Shown here: positions 1-13,987 of the stretch, piece after piece | How the letters are laid out: each line of letters starts with the position of its first letter | Position numbering within the stretch: the stretch's first letter is position 1 | DNA from: Liolophura sinensis | Lineage: Eukaryota > Mollusca > Polyplacophora > Chitonida > Chitonidae | Assembly (NCBI RefSeq): GCF_032854445.1 | Contig: NC_088306.1 | Span: forward strand, 30,415,764-30,479,763 | DNA: 64,000 bases | Direction: 5' to 3' | Notes under the pieces: generated by a model | Seen by the model: the letters and a program-made list of their open reading frames with translations, nothing else | The model's database searches: none | Told to the model about the DNA's origin: nothing | Position numbers and translations under genes: made by a program

Positions 1-3000
1 GTTTTTCGAGAAAAAGGTCCTACAGTCATGACAGAAGATCAGGATCCCGTGGTTCTACCAGGCACAGGTATTAATGTAGAGTGGAACCCATTGAATACTG
101 TGTTTGACCTAAACTTTCATCCATGACAAAGTTGCTCATTTTTTGTCCAATTTTCAGAGTTTTATTGATCATGGATTTAAGTTGTTTTAAGTTTTGTTTG
201 TAAAAAGTTTATATCCAACAGCAGCATTCAGTGTTCAAAACATGATTTGAATTCCTATTTGTTTCTACATCAGTAATTAAAAAGTTTTGTTAATAATTTA
301 AAACCTCTCCAGTTTGACATGTGAAGGGCTGTGAACAACCTCACACATAGTTGTGAGTTTCCCCTGGGTTCTGCCCATTTTCACCCGAACATAAGGCTGG
401 CTTCCGTGTAAAAGTGAAATATTCTTGTTGCGTAAAACAGCAATCAAATAAATAAATAAATAATTTAATGCTGAAAAATTTCTAGATACAGTTCAAATGA
501 CTGCCTGTCAACTATTCAAACTCCTCCAACTCATTCCTAGCTCTACTTGAGATTTGGTTAAAAATATGCACTAAGTGCTTACAGAAGTAAGTCTGTACAA
601 AAACATAAATACATACAAAATTGAGGGTGCATAAAAGAGAGTGTGTGCAAAAGTAATTGTGTACAAAAGGTAACTGTATTAGATTTAAGGATCAGTATCA
701 TGTATTAGCTAACAAATAGGTAATGTCATTTCTTTTCTAGGGGGAGGCGCTCTAGAAGTTCTTCTCAAGATAGCCGATTGGACGCTTTTAAGAAAGACAA
801 AGAGTAAGTTTTATATCACTAAAATTAAGAATCAGAAAATTACAGTAGCCCTTTCTCGACAATTCAGTGGTCTTTTTCATCGCATTTATATTCTGCTCTA
901 AATATTCTTTTCAGTCAGTCATTTTATTTACAAGAGGTCTGAATTTTTAATTTGACCTGAAATCTACGTAAGAATTTCATTTGTTTTTAGTGACCCATGT
1001 GCTCAAGTTCCTGGGTTTTCAGACATGGTAAGTCTTTGTCTATCCTTTTTTTGGACTAGATCAAGGGAGGCAACTGTGGTTTGTGATCTGTAGACGTGTT
1101 CTAAAAGTTGTCCCCCCTCCAGCCTTTTAAAAAAGGAATTGGAACTAATGTTTTCCTTATCAATGTTCGTAGCACTCATTGAGTAGATTTCAGACAGTTA
1201 GCAGTGTCATGGAATTCAATTTGAATCTATTCAATACTCTCTTGAATTTATTCAATACTTTGTCACAAGATACTTACTGTTCTGATACGTGTGAAAATAG
1301 ACATAATCCGTGTAAGCCAACAAACCAGCAGAATACCTCAGGAAAAGAATACAAATTTTCTTTGATCAAAGTGGAGATGTGTCTCCATTGATGTTCACAA
1401 AATTTACACGGAGGTAAGGTGTCAACTACCGACTCCAACGAAATAAAAACTTTTTCAGCAAAACCTGGCATCATTAATGGCCCACAGATAAACCATAAAT
1501 ATACTCCACACTCAAAATGTGATCTCTGCCCACGGATTTGGTAAAATTTCTGTTCACCTCCCCATATCGTTCAGTTACAGTGACTTTTACAACAACAACC
1601 ATGCTACAGTCATTTCAGTTGATCATTCTTGATTACGGTAATTAGTCATTTGTGTCCGATTCGTGGGATCTTTCAGCAGAGGTAGTAGAGGGCTCTGTCT
1701 GAGGAGAGCAAGGGAGTAGAAGCAAATTGGGGATGTGAACCGGGCACTTCCTTCATCTGACCACCATTGTAATATTACAAATAACCCTAATAAATCCTCA
1801 CTCTGTTTCAGACGCCAGCAGATCAGGCTAAAGTGAGGATGCAGTTGGCCTTAAGAGCTGCAGGTGAGAACTTTAGCATCTGATGATTTTTTAATCTTGT
1901 TGTCCCCTATCAAAAAGGTTTGTAAATGCCCATCCCACCCTGAACGTAGCTATTGTCTGCTCAACTTTCCCCAAAGGGAGCTTCTGCAAATCATAGATTT
2001 TGCACACACTTTCAAAATATACACATTGCCTTCTTCTTCCATTTGTTGCCAAATGATCTTTTTTTTTTATATTTACTGATGCTGGATTTTTTACCTGTTT
2101 AGCATGTCCTCCTTCTTTTTGGGTGGGTGTAAACACCAGTCAAATAACTAAGTAAGTAAAATGGGGTGGATTTCTCTGTAATCAACTCATCCTAGCAAGA
2201 GAAGCTTTTGGCCCTGGGCTCACGAAGTGATTTTAGACTTTAGTCAAAATGTTAATCATTAAATTTGGCCTGTTGTTTTAGCTGAAATTTGTTGTACGAT
2301 TTGTTGTACCAAGAAGAATTTACATTGTCTAGCAATATTTTGACCATGGGAAGAACCAAGATTGCAGGTTTCAAAGTCATGCAGATTGTTACTAACATTA
2401 AAATAGGGCAATAAAATTAATCTGTGATTCTGTCATATAATTTATGATTTTTGCAAGCCTTTGATAGCAATTTGTTTTACGGTTGTTAAGTTAGATAAGA
2501 TGCAGGGCTTTTTGTGGTGAAGGGGGTTAGGGTCATAATACATGCACTTGTGCTTATGTAACAGGGTGTGTCTGTACATCAGTGTGTGTCATGATACTGT
2601 CACCAGTTTCATACATCAGTGTGTGTCATGATACTGTCACCAGTTTCATACATCAGTATGCATCATGATACTGGCATCAGTCTTTATACATCAGTGTGCA
2701 TCATAACAGTTTCATCAGTGTGCGTCATGATACTGTCACCAGTTTCATACATCAGTGTGCGTCATGACACTGTCATCAGTTTCATCAGTGTGCGTCATGA
2801 TACTGTCACCAGTTTCATACATCGGTGTGCATCATGATACTGGTATCAGTTTCATACATCGGTGTGCGTCATGACACTGTCACCAGTTTCATACATCAGT
2901 GTGCATCATGATACTGTCATCAGTTTCATACATCAGTGTGTGTCATGACACTGTCATCAGTCTTTATACATCAGTGTGTGTCATGATACTGTCACCAGTC

Positions 3001-6000
3001 TTTATACATCAGTGTGCATCATGATACTGTCATCAGTCTTTATACATCAGTATGCATCATGATACTGGCATCAGTTTCATACATCAGTGTGTGTCATGAT
3101 ACTGTCACCAGTTTCATACATCAGTATGCATTATGATACTGGCATCAGTTTCATACATCAGTGTGTGTCATGATACTGTCACCAGTTTCATACATCAGTG
3201 TGTGTCATGATACTGTCACCAGCTTCATACATCAGTGTGTGTCATGATACTGTCACCAGTTTCATACATCAGTATGCATCATGATACTGGCATCAGTCTT
3301 TATACATCAGTGTGCATCATGATACTGTCACCAGCTTCATACATCAGTGTACGTCATGATACTGTCATCAGTTTCATACATCAGTATGCATCATGATACT
3401 GGCATCAGTCTTTATACATCAGTGTGCATCATGATACTGTCATCAGTGTGCGTCATGATACTGTCACCAGTTTCATACATCAGTGTGTGTCATGATACTG
3501 GCATCAGTCTTTATACATCAGTGTGCATCATAACAGTTTCATCAGTGTGCGTCATGATACTGTCACCAGTTTCATACATCAGTATGCATCATGATACTGG
3601 CATCAGTCTTTATACATCAGTGTGCATCATAACAGTTTCATCAGTGTGCGTCATGATACTGTCACCAGTTTCATACATCAGTGTGTGTCATGATACTGGC
3701 ATCAGTCTTTATACATCAGTGTGCATCATAACAGTTTCATCAGTGTGCGTCATGATACTGTCACCAGTTTCATACATCAGTATGCATCATGATACTGGCA
3801 TCAGTCTTTATACATCAGTGTGCATCATAACAGTTTCATCAGTGTGCGTCATGATACTGTCACCAGTTTCATACATCGGTGTGCATCATGATACTGGTAT
3901 CAGTTTCATACATCGGTGTGCGTCATGACACTGTCACCAGTTTCATACATCAGTGTGCATCATGATACTGTCATCAGTTTCATACATCAGTGTGCATCAT
4001 GATACTGTCACTAGTTTCATACATCGGTGTGCATCATGATACTGTCATCAGTTTCATACATCGGTGTGCATCATGATACTGTCATCAGTTTCATGCATTG
4101 GTGTGCATCATGACACTGTCATCAGTTTCATCAGTGTGCGTCATGATACTGTCACCAGTTTCATACATCGGTGTGCATCATGATACTGTCATCAGTTTCA
4201 TACATCGGTGTGCGTCATGACACTGTCACCAGTTTCATACATCAGTGTGCATCACGATACTGGCATCAGTCTTTATACATCAGTGTGCATCATGACACTG
4301 TCATCAGTTTCATCAGTGTGCGTCATGATACTGTCACCAGTTTCATACATCAGTGTGCATCATGATACTGTCATCAGTTTCATACATCGGTGTGCGTCAT
4401 GATACTGTCACCAGTTTCATACATCAGTGTGCGTCATGATACTGTCATCAGTTTCATACATCAGTGTGCATCATGATACTGTCATCAGTTTCATACATCG
4501 GTGTGCGTCATGATACTGTCACCAGTTTCATACATCAGTGTGCATCATGATACTGTCATCAGTTTCATACATCGGTGTGCGTCATGATACTGTCACCAGT
4601 TTCATACATCAGTGTGCGTCATGATACTGTCATCAGTTTCATGCATCGGTGTGCATCATGATACTGTCATCAGTTTCATACATCAGTGTGCATCATGATA
4701 CTGTCATCAGTTTCATACATCGTTGTGCGTCATGATACTGTCACCAGTTTCATACATCGGTGTGCGTCATGATACTGTCACCAGTTTCATACATCGTTGT
4801 GCATCATGATACTGTCATCAGTTTCATACATCAGTGTGCATCATGATACTGTCGTCAGTCTCATACATCGGTGTGCGTCATGATACTGTTGTCAGTTTCA
4901 TACATCGATGTGCATCATGATACTGTCACCAGTTTCATACATCAATGTGCGTCATGATACTGTCGTCAGTTTCATACATCGGTGTGCATCATGATACTGT
5001 CATCAGTTTCATACATCGTTGTGCGTCATGATACTGTCATCAGTTTCATACATCAATGTGCGTCCTGATACTGTCGTCAGTTTCATACATCGGTGTGCAT
5101 CATGATACTGTCATCAGTTTCATACATCGGTGTGCGTCATGACACTCATCAGTTTCATACATCCTTGTGCGTCATGACACTGTCACCAGTTTCATACATC
5201 GGTGTGCATCATGATACTGTCATCAGTTTCATACATCGGTGTGCATCGTGATACTGTCATCAGTTTCATACATCGTTGTGCGTCATGATACTGTCACCAG
5301 TTTCATACATCGGTGTGCGTCATGATACTGTCACCAGTTTCATACATCGTTGTGCATCATGATACTGTCATCAGTTTCATACATCAGTGTGCATCATGAT
5401 ACTGTCGTCAGTCTCATACATCGGTGTGCGTCATGATACTGTTGTCAGTTTCATACATCGGTGTGCATCATGATACTGTCATCAGTTTCATACATCGGTG
5501 TGTGTCATGATACTGTCGTCAGTTTCATACATCAGTGTGCATCATGATACTGTCATCAGTTTCATACATCAGTGTGCGTCATGATACTGTCATCAGTTTC
5601 ATACATCGGTGTGCGTCATGACACTGTCACCAGTTTCATATATCAGTGTGCATCATGATACTGGCATCAGTCTTTATACATCAGTGTGCATCATGACAGT
5701 TTCATCAGTGTGCGTCATGATACTGTCACCAGTTTCATACGTCGGTGTGCATCATGATACTGTCATCAGTTTCATACATCGTTGTGCGTCATGATACTGT
5801 CATCAGTTTCATACATCAATGTGCGTCATGATACTGTCGTCAGTTTCATACATCGGTGTGCATCATGATACTGTCATCAGTTTCGTACATCGGTGTGCAT
5901 CATGATACTGTTATCAGTTTCATACATCGGTGTGCGTCATGATACTGTTGTCAGTTTCATACATCAGTGTGCATCATGATACTGTCGTCAGTCTCATACA

Positions 6001-9000
6001 TCGGTGTGCGTCATGATACTGTCATCAGTTTCATACATCGGTGTGCGTCATGACACTGTCACCAGTTTCATATATCAGTGTGCATCATGATACTGGCATC
6101 AGTCTTTATACATCAGTGTGCATCATGACAGTTTCATCAGTGTGCGTCATGATACTGTCACCAGTTTCATACGTCGGTGTGCGTCATGATACTGTCACCA
6201 GTTTCATACATTGTTGTGCATCATGATACTGTCATCAGTTTCATACATCAGTGTGCATCATGATACTGTCGTCAGTCTCATACATCGGTGTGCGTCATGA
6301 TACTGTCATCAGTTTCGTACATCGGTGTGCATCATGATACTGTCACCAGTTTCATACATCGGTGTGCGTCATGATACTGTCATCAGTTTCATACATCGTT
6401 GTGCGTCATGACACTGTCACCAGTTTCATACATCGGTGTGCGTCATGATACTGTCACCAGTTTCATACATCAGTGTGCGTCATGACACTGTCATTAGTTT
6501 CATCAGTGTGCGTCATGATACTGTCACCAGTTTCATACATCGGTGTGCATCATGATACTGGTATCAGTTTCATACATCGGTGTGCGTCATGACACTGTCA
6601 CCAGTTTCATACATCAATGTGCATCATGATACTGTCATCAGTTTCATACATCAGTGTGCATCATGATACTGTCACTAGTTTCATACATCGGTGTGCATCA
6701 TGATACTGTCATCAGTTTCATACATCGGTGTGCATCATGATACTGTCATCAGTTTCATGCATTGGTGTGCATCATGACACTGTCATCAGTTTCATCAGTG
6801 TGCGTCATGATACTGTCACCAGTTTCATACATCGGTGTGCATCATGATACTGTCATCAGTTTCATACATCGGTGTGCGTCATGATACTGTCACCAGTTTC
6901 ATACATCGGTGTGCGTCATGACACTGTCATCAGTTTCATACATCGGTGTGCGTCATGATACTGTCATCAGTTTCATACATCAGTGTGCATCATGACACTG
7001 TCATAAGTTTAATCAGTGTGCGTCATGATACTGTCACCAGTTTCATACATCGGTGTGCGTCATGATACTGTCATCAGTTTCATACATCGTTGTGCGTCAT
7101 GACACTGTCACCAGTTTCATACATCGGTGTGCATCATGATACTGTCATCAGTTTCATACATCGGTGTGCATCATGACACTGTCATCAGTTTAATCAGTGT
7201 GCGTCATGATACTGTCACCAGTTTCATACATCGGTGTGTATCATGATACTGTCATCAGTTTCATACATCGTTGTGCGTCATGATACTGTCATCAGTTTCA
7301 TACATCGGTGTGCGTCATGACACTCATCAGTTTCATACATCGGTGTGCGTCATGACACTGTCACCAGTTTCATACATCAGTGTGCGTCATGATACTGTCA
7401 TCAGTTTCATACATCGGTGTGCGTCATGACACTGTCACCAGTTTCATATATCAGTGTGCATCATGATACTGGCATCAGTCTTTATACATCAGTGTGCATC
7501 ATGACAGTTTCATCAGTGTGCGTCATGATACTGTCACCAGTTTCATACGTCGGTGTGCGTCATGATACTGTCACCAGTTTTATACATCGTTGTGCATCAT
7601 GATACTGTCATCAGTTTCATACATCAGTGTGCATCATGATACTGTCGTCAGTCTCATACATCGGTGTGCATCATGATACTGTCATCAGTTTCGTACATCG
7701 GTGTGCATCATGATACTGTTATCAGTTTCATACATCGGTGTGCGTCATGATACTGTTGTCAGTTTCATACATCAGTGTGCATCATGATACTGTCGTCAGT
7801 CTCATACATCGGTGTGCGTCATGATACTGTCATCAGTTTCATACATCGGTGTGCGTCATGACACTGTCACCAGTTTCATATATCAGTGTGCATCATGATA
7901 CTGTCATCAGTTTCATACATCAGTGTGCATCATGATACTGTCACTAGTTTCATACATCGGTGTGCATCATGATACTGTCATCAGTTTCATACATCGGTGT
8001 GCATCATGATACTGTCATCAGTTTCATGCATTGGTGTGCATCATGACACTGTCATCAGTTTCATCAGTGTGCGTCATGATACTGTCACCAGTTTCATACA
8101 TCGGTGTGCATCATGATACTGTCATCAGTTTCATACATCGGTGTGCGTCATGACACTGTCACCAGTTTCATACATCAGTGTGCATCACGATACTGGCATC
8201 AGTCTTTATACATCAGTGTGCATCATGACACTGTCATCAGTTTCATCAGTGTGCGTCATGATACTGTCGTCAGTTTCATACATCGGTGTGCATCATGATA
8301 CTGTCATCAGTTTCATACATCGTTGTGCGTCATGATACTGTCATCAGTTTCATACATCAATGTGCGTCATGATACTGTCGTCAGTTTCATACATCGGTGT
8401 GCATCATGATACTGTCATCAGTTTCATACATCGGTGTGCGTCATGACACTCATCAGTTTCATACATCCTTGTGCGTCATGACACTGTCACCAGTTTCATA
8501 CATCGGTGTGCATCATGATACTGTCATCAGTTTCATACATCGGTGTGCATCATGATACTGTCATCAGTTTCATACATCGTTGTGCGTCATGATACTGTCA
8601 CCAGTTTCATACATCGGTGTGCGTCATGATACTGTCACCAGTTTCATACATCGTTGTGCATCATGATACTGTCATCAGTTTCATACATCAGTGTGCATCA
8701 TGATACTGTCGTCAGTCTCATACATCGGTGTGCGTCATGATACTGTTGTCAGTTTCATACATCGATGTGCATCATGATACTGTCACCAGTTTCATACATC
8801 AATGTGCGTCATGATACTGTCATCAGTTTCATACATCGGTGTGCATCATGATACTGTCATCAGTTTCATACATCGTTGTGCGTCATGATACTGTCATCAG
8901 TTTCATACATCGGTGTGCGTCATGACACTCATCAGTTTCATACATCGGTGTGCGTCATGACACTGTCACCAGTTTCATACATCAGTGTGCGTCATGATAC

Positions 9001-12000
9001 TGTCATCAGTTTCATACATCGGTGTGCGTCATGACACTGTCACCAGTTTCATATATCAGTGTGCATCATGATACTGGCATCAGTCTTTATACATCAGTGT
9101 GCATCATGACAGTTTCATCAGTGTGCGTCATGATACTGTCACCAGTTTCATACGTCGGTGTGCGTCATGATACTGTCACCAGTTTTATACATCGTTGTTC
9201 ATCATGATACTGTCATCAGTTTCATACATCAGTGTGCATCATGATACTGTCGTCAGTCTCATACATCGGTGTGCGTCATGATACTGTCATCAGTTTCGTA
9301 CATCGGTGTGCATCATGATACTGTTATCAGTTTCATACATCGGTGTGCGTCATGATACTGTTGTCAGTTTCATACATCAGTGTGCATCATGATACTGTCG
9401 TCAGTCTCATACATCGGTGTGCATCATGATACTGTCATCAGTTTCATACATCGGTGTGCGTCATGACACTGTCACCAGTTTCATATATCAGTGTGCATCA
9501 TGATACTGGCATCAGTCTTTATACATCAGTGTGCATCATAACAGTTTCATCAGTGTGCGTCATGATACTGTCACCAGTTTCATACGTCGGTGTGCGTCAT
9601 GATACTGTCACCAGTTTCATACATTGTTGTGCATCATGATACTGTCATCAGTTTCATACATCAGTGTGCATCATGATACTGTCGTCAGTCTCATACATCG
9701 GTGTGCGTCATGATACTGTCATCAGTTTCGTACATCGGTGTGCATCATGATACTGTCACCAGTTTCATACATCGGTGTGCGTCATGATACTGTCATCAGT
9801 TTCATACATCGTTGTGCGTCATGACACTGTCACCAGTTTCATACATCGATGTGCATCATGATACTGGCATCAGTCTTTATACATCAGTGTGCGTCATGAC
9901 ACTGTCACCAGTTTCATACATCAGTGTGCATCATGACACTGTCATAAGTTTAATCAGTGTGCGTCATGATACTGTCACCAGTTTCATACATCGGTGTGCG
10001 TCATGACACTGTCATCAGTTTCATACATCGGTGTGCATCATGATACTGTCATCAGTTTCATACATCAGTGTGCATCATGACACTGTCATAAGTTTAATCA
10101 GTGTGCGTCATGATACTGTCACCAGTTTCATACATCGGTGTGCGTCATGATACTGTCACCAGTTTCATACATCAGTGTGCATCATGATACTGTCATCAGT
10201 TTCATACATCGGTGTGCGTCATGACACTGTCATCAGTTTCATACATCGGTGTGCATCATGACACTGTCATAAGTTTCATCAGTGTGCGTCATGATACTGT
10301 CACCAGTTTCATACATCGGTGTGCGTCATGACACTGTCATCAGTTTCATACATCGGTGTGCATCATGATACTGTCATCAGTTTCATACATCGGTGTGCAT
10401 CATGATACTGTCATCAGTTTCATACATCAGTGTGCATCATGACACTGTCATCAGTTTCATACATCAGTGTGCGTCATGATACTGTCATCAGTCACACCTA
10501 TTGGTATGTATACGACAAGCGACAAGTTTTCAGTTTTGTGACAACCTTTTAATCCCTACTTTTCCAGCTGCTGCGGATGAGAAGCTGAAAGAACAGGGAG
10601 TATTATTAAACCCTAAGGCTGCTATGAGCGCTGGAGAGCAGAGGAAGTTCAATCAGGCAGTGCAATCCATCGAGAAAGAAAGCTTTGCTCCTGCTGCTTT
10701 CACCTCTAATAGAGACGATCCTTCCACTAAAGAGGTATGCTACTGATAATCTGAAATGTGCAATTATTCTTTAGTTGCAGTAAATGGCCTAAAATTTTGT
10801 CCACAGCTGTGTTGCAGATTTTGCCCTGTTTTAGGAGATCTGTTTACATGTAGCTTAAAGAGGTGTTTTGAGGTCTGTGTGGAAGACAAGACAATATTTT
10901 GTTGAAAAAGTTTCAGCGCAGAAATGAATATTTTATACCATTTTCTTGAATCTCTTTGGGTGAAAGTTTGGGTCATTTACCAAAGGTATTTTGTTCTTGA
11001 CATCACTGAAACGCACATGCATAGAATTCCAAACCGAGTTTGTTGTCGTTGTAGGAAGATGAGTTGGGAAGATCCCGCTTGGAGAGGAATCACGACACGG
11101 CCATCTTTGGTTCCACCAAACTGGACATCAAGCTCGACCCGTCAGAGAGAACGAATGTTGTGTACAATGGGGCCATGTCCCTGGCACATCCTAATGTGAG
11201 TATTATTTTTTTTCTTCAATGCATGAAGGCTTTTTTTGTATTTAGGCTTACTGTCAATGATATTGGGTCATGTTTCATGGCAGTCTTTCCTTGAAGTAGG
11301 CCAGTGGCAGAGCGAACATAAGTGGGTGTCCTCTCAGGCCCTGGCGGCTTGAATCTGATTTGTAGACAGTATATGAAATATGTGAGACATAGGTACCTGA
11401 CAAGGGCGTTGGTCCGTATCCAATAAGCCTCCTACAGGTGACATACACCTCGTAAGGGCGGTGGTCTGTACCCAATAAGCCTCCTACAAGTGACATACAC
11501 CTGGCAAGGGCAGTGGTCCGTGCCCAATAAGCCTCCTACAAGTGACTTACACCTGACAAGGGCCGTGGTCCGTACCCAATAAGCCTCCTACAGGTGACAT
11601 ACACCTGACAAGGGCCGTGGTCCGTACCCAATAAGCCTCCTAAAAGTGACGTACACCTGACAAGGGCGGTTGTCCGTGCCCAATAAGCCTCCTACAAGTG
11701 ACATACACCTGACAAGGGCCGTGGTCCGTGCCCAATAAGCCTCCTACAGGTGACCTACACCTGACAAGGGCGGTTGTCCATGCCCAATAAGCCTCCTACA
11801 AGTGAGGTACACCTGACAAGGGCCGTGGTCCGTGCCCAATAAGCCTCCTACAGGTGATCTACACCTGACAAGGGCCGTGGTCCGTGCCCAATAAGCCTCC
11901 TACAGGTGACATACACCTGACAAGGGCAGTGGTCCATGCCCAATAAGCCTCCTACCAGTGACATACACCTGACAAAGGCGGTGGTCCGTGCCCAATAAGC

Positions 12001-13987
12001 CTCCTACAGGTGACATACACCTGACAAGGGCAGTGGTCTGTGCCCAATAAGCCTCCTACACGTGACATACACCTGACAAGGGCAGTGGTCCATACCCAAT
12101 AAGCCTCCTACAGGTGACATACACCTGGTAAGGGCGGTGGTCCGTACCCAATAAGCCTCCTACAAGTGACGTACACCTGGCAAGGGCGTTGACCTGTACC
12201 CAATAATCCTCTTACCAGTGACATACACCTGACAACGGCAGTGGTCCGTGCCCAATAAGCCTCCCACAAGTGACATACACCTGACAAGGGCTGTGGTCCG
12301 TGCCCAATAAGCCTCCTACAGGTGACATACACCTGACAAGGGTCGTGGTCCGTACCCAATAAGCCTCCTACAGGTGACATACACCTGACAAGGGCCGTGG
12401 TCTGTGCCCAATAAGCCTCCTACAAGTGACATACACCTGACAAAGGCAGTGGTCCGTGCCCAATAAATGTCCTACAAGTGACATACATCTGACAAGTGCC
12501 GTGGTGCGTACCCAATAAGCCTCCTACAAGTGACATACACCTGACAAGGGTCGTGGTCCGTACCCAATATGCCTCCTACAAGTGACATACACCTGACAAG
12601 GGTCGTGGTCCGTGCCCAATAAGCCTCCTACCAGTGACATACACCTGGCAAGGGCAGTGGTCCGTGCCCAATAAGCCTCCCACAAGTGACATACACCTGA
12701 CAAAGGCGGTGGTCCGCACCCAATAAATGTCCTACAAGTGACGTACACCTGGCAAGGGCGTTGACATGTACCCAATAATCCTCTTACCATTGACATACAC
12801 CTGACAAAGGCAGTGGTCCGCACCCAATAAATATTCTACAAGTGACATACACCTGACAAGGGCGGTGGTCCGTGCCCAATAAGCCTCCTACCAGTGACAT
12901 ACTCCTGACAAGGGCGGTGGTCCATACCCAATAAGCCCCCTACAGGTGACATACACCTAACAAGGGCAGTGGCCCGTACACAGTAAGAGTCCTACAGGTG
13001 ACATAATTGTGTTGTGTATTGTGTAGTTGCTAACCACTATCTTGTAAATGTGATAACCGTGGATTCAGGGTATTTACCTAAGTAGAGTTGTGTATAGTGT
13101 AGTTTTTAACTATCGTCTTGTGGTATTGTGATCACCATTGATACAGGGTATATACCTAAGTGGAGTTGTGTATTGTGTAGTTTGTAACTACCATTTTGTG
13201 AATGTGATAACCATTGATTCAGGGTATTTACCTAAGTGGAGTTGTGTATAGTGTAGTTTTTCACTACCATCTTGTGAATGTTATAACCCTTGATGCAGGG
13301 TATATACCTAAGTGGAGTTGTGTATAGTGTAGTTTTTAACTACCATGTTGAGAATGTGATAACCGTTGATACATGGTATATATATAAGTAGAGTTGTGTA
13401 TTGTGTAGTTTTTAACTACCATCTTGTGAATGTTATAACCCTTGATACAGGGTATATACCTAAGTGGAGTTGTGTATTGTGTAGTTTTTAACTACCATCT
13501 TGAGAATGTGATAACCATTGATACATGGTATATACCTAAGTGGAGTTGTGTATAGTGTAGTTTTTAACTATCGTCTTGTGGTATTGTGATCACCATTGAT
13601 ACATGGTATATACCTAAGTGGAGTTGTGTATAGTGTAGTTTTTAATTACCATCTTGTGAATGTTATAACCCTTGATACAGGGTATATACCTAAGTGGAGT
13701 TGTGTATTGTGTAGTTTTTAACTACCATCTTGAGAATGTGATAACCGTTGATACATGGTATATACCTAAGTGGAGTTGTGTATTGTGTAGTTTGTAACTA
13801 CCATCTTGAGAATGTGATAACCGTTGATACATGGTATATACCTAAGAGGTGATATCAGAAACTGAATAAGCCTTGTATCCCCTTTTTCTTTCAGCTTCAA
13901 AAAACCACACAAGAGAAGATGAGCCAGTGGATAGAGAAACTAACAGCTTTGAGGAGAAAGAAACTGGAAGGGGATATGCTATCATGA
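1..13987 (+). CDS. RSRC1: RSRC1 (arginine/serine-rich coiled-coil protein 1, SRrp53), 3' seven exons
   Basis: Nuclear SR-related protein that in vertebrates helps choose 3' splice sites and takes part in the second splicing step. Coding exons: <1-67, 741-803, 991-1027, 1812-1863, 10568-10734, 11055-11195, 13895-13987 (stop TGA 13985-13987). All introns are GT-AG and the phases agree, giving about 205 residues; the 5' part lies left of the window. Exons 1-2 encode an Arg/Ser-rich stretch (RSYSHDRRSGSRG, GRRSRSSSQDSR). The conserved C-terminal part follows: PADQAKVRMQLALRAA and then ADEKLKEQ resemble the family coiled coil, IEKESF a conserved short block, SLAHPNL is identical to the vertebrate protein, and QWIEKLTALRRKKLEG matches its C-terminal helix. 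Introns 1864-10567 and 11196-13894 are swollen by minisatellites; all exons remain intact. The match was judged from memory of the human protein, without alignment. Confidence 0.88.
350..463 (+). mobile_element. SINE family 1, 3' fragment in an RSRC1 intron
   Basis: Degenerate 3' half of the tRNA-derived SINE seen complete at 55325-55594: remnants of the 'gtttccc..ggg..ctgccc' block, 'aagtgaaatattctt', 'gcgtaaaac' and an aataaata tail. The tRNA-like head is absent (5' truncation). Confidence 0.7.
2575..10492. repeat. 7.9 kb minisatellite of 37 bp units in RSRC1 intron 4
   Basis: About 210 head-to-tail copies of a 37 bp unit (core tgtgcatcatgatactgtca then tcagtttcatacatcag), plus shorter units that have lost 'acat' or a larger piece. 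Variable positions are mainly CG versus CA or TG (gCGtc/gCAtc/gTGtc; catCGg/catCAg/catTGg; tCGtcag/tCAtcag). Because 37 is not a multiple of 3, reading frames rotate and the ORFs here are by-products. Higher-order structure is present: a signature block recurs at 5609 and 6041, 7417 and 7849, 9022 and 9454 (432 bp apart each time), and longer blocks recur 3.3 and 3.9 kb apart. The array makes up most of the 8.7 kb intron. Confidence 0.95.
11383..13005. repeat. Minisatellite of 52 bp units in RSRC1 intron 6
   Basis: About 31 copies of a 52 bp unit containing acacctgacaagggc, gtggtccgtgcccaataagc and ctcctacaagtgacat. Spacing of 'caataagcct' is 52 bp (for example 11421 and 11473). Differences again cluster at CG/CA/TG positions (ggCGg/ggCAg, tcCGtgc/tcCAtgc). 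Roughly a third of units read 'cctacag|gtgac', which resembles a 3' splice site joined to a 5' splice site. Some divergent units (cctcttaccagtg, aaatgtcctac) recur in the second half. Confidence 0.93.
13006..13845. repeat. Minisatellite of about 76 bp units in RSRC1 intron 6
   Basis: About 11 copies of a 76-78 bp AT-rich unit (gttgtgtattgtgtag, tttttaactaccatcttg, gtgataaccattgatac, gggtatatacctaagtgga). It abuts the 52 bp array directly and ends about 50 bp before the acceptor of the last RSRC1 exon. The two arrays share no sequence. Confidence 0.9.

Noticed and set aside
2619-10006. Many 61-193 codon ORFs with a repeated CVMILSPVSYIS motif
   Set aside because: They are by-products of the 37 bp array inside an RSRC1 intron. 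The frame shifts every unit and the same peptides recur in shifted frames, with no splice support.
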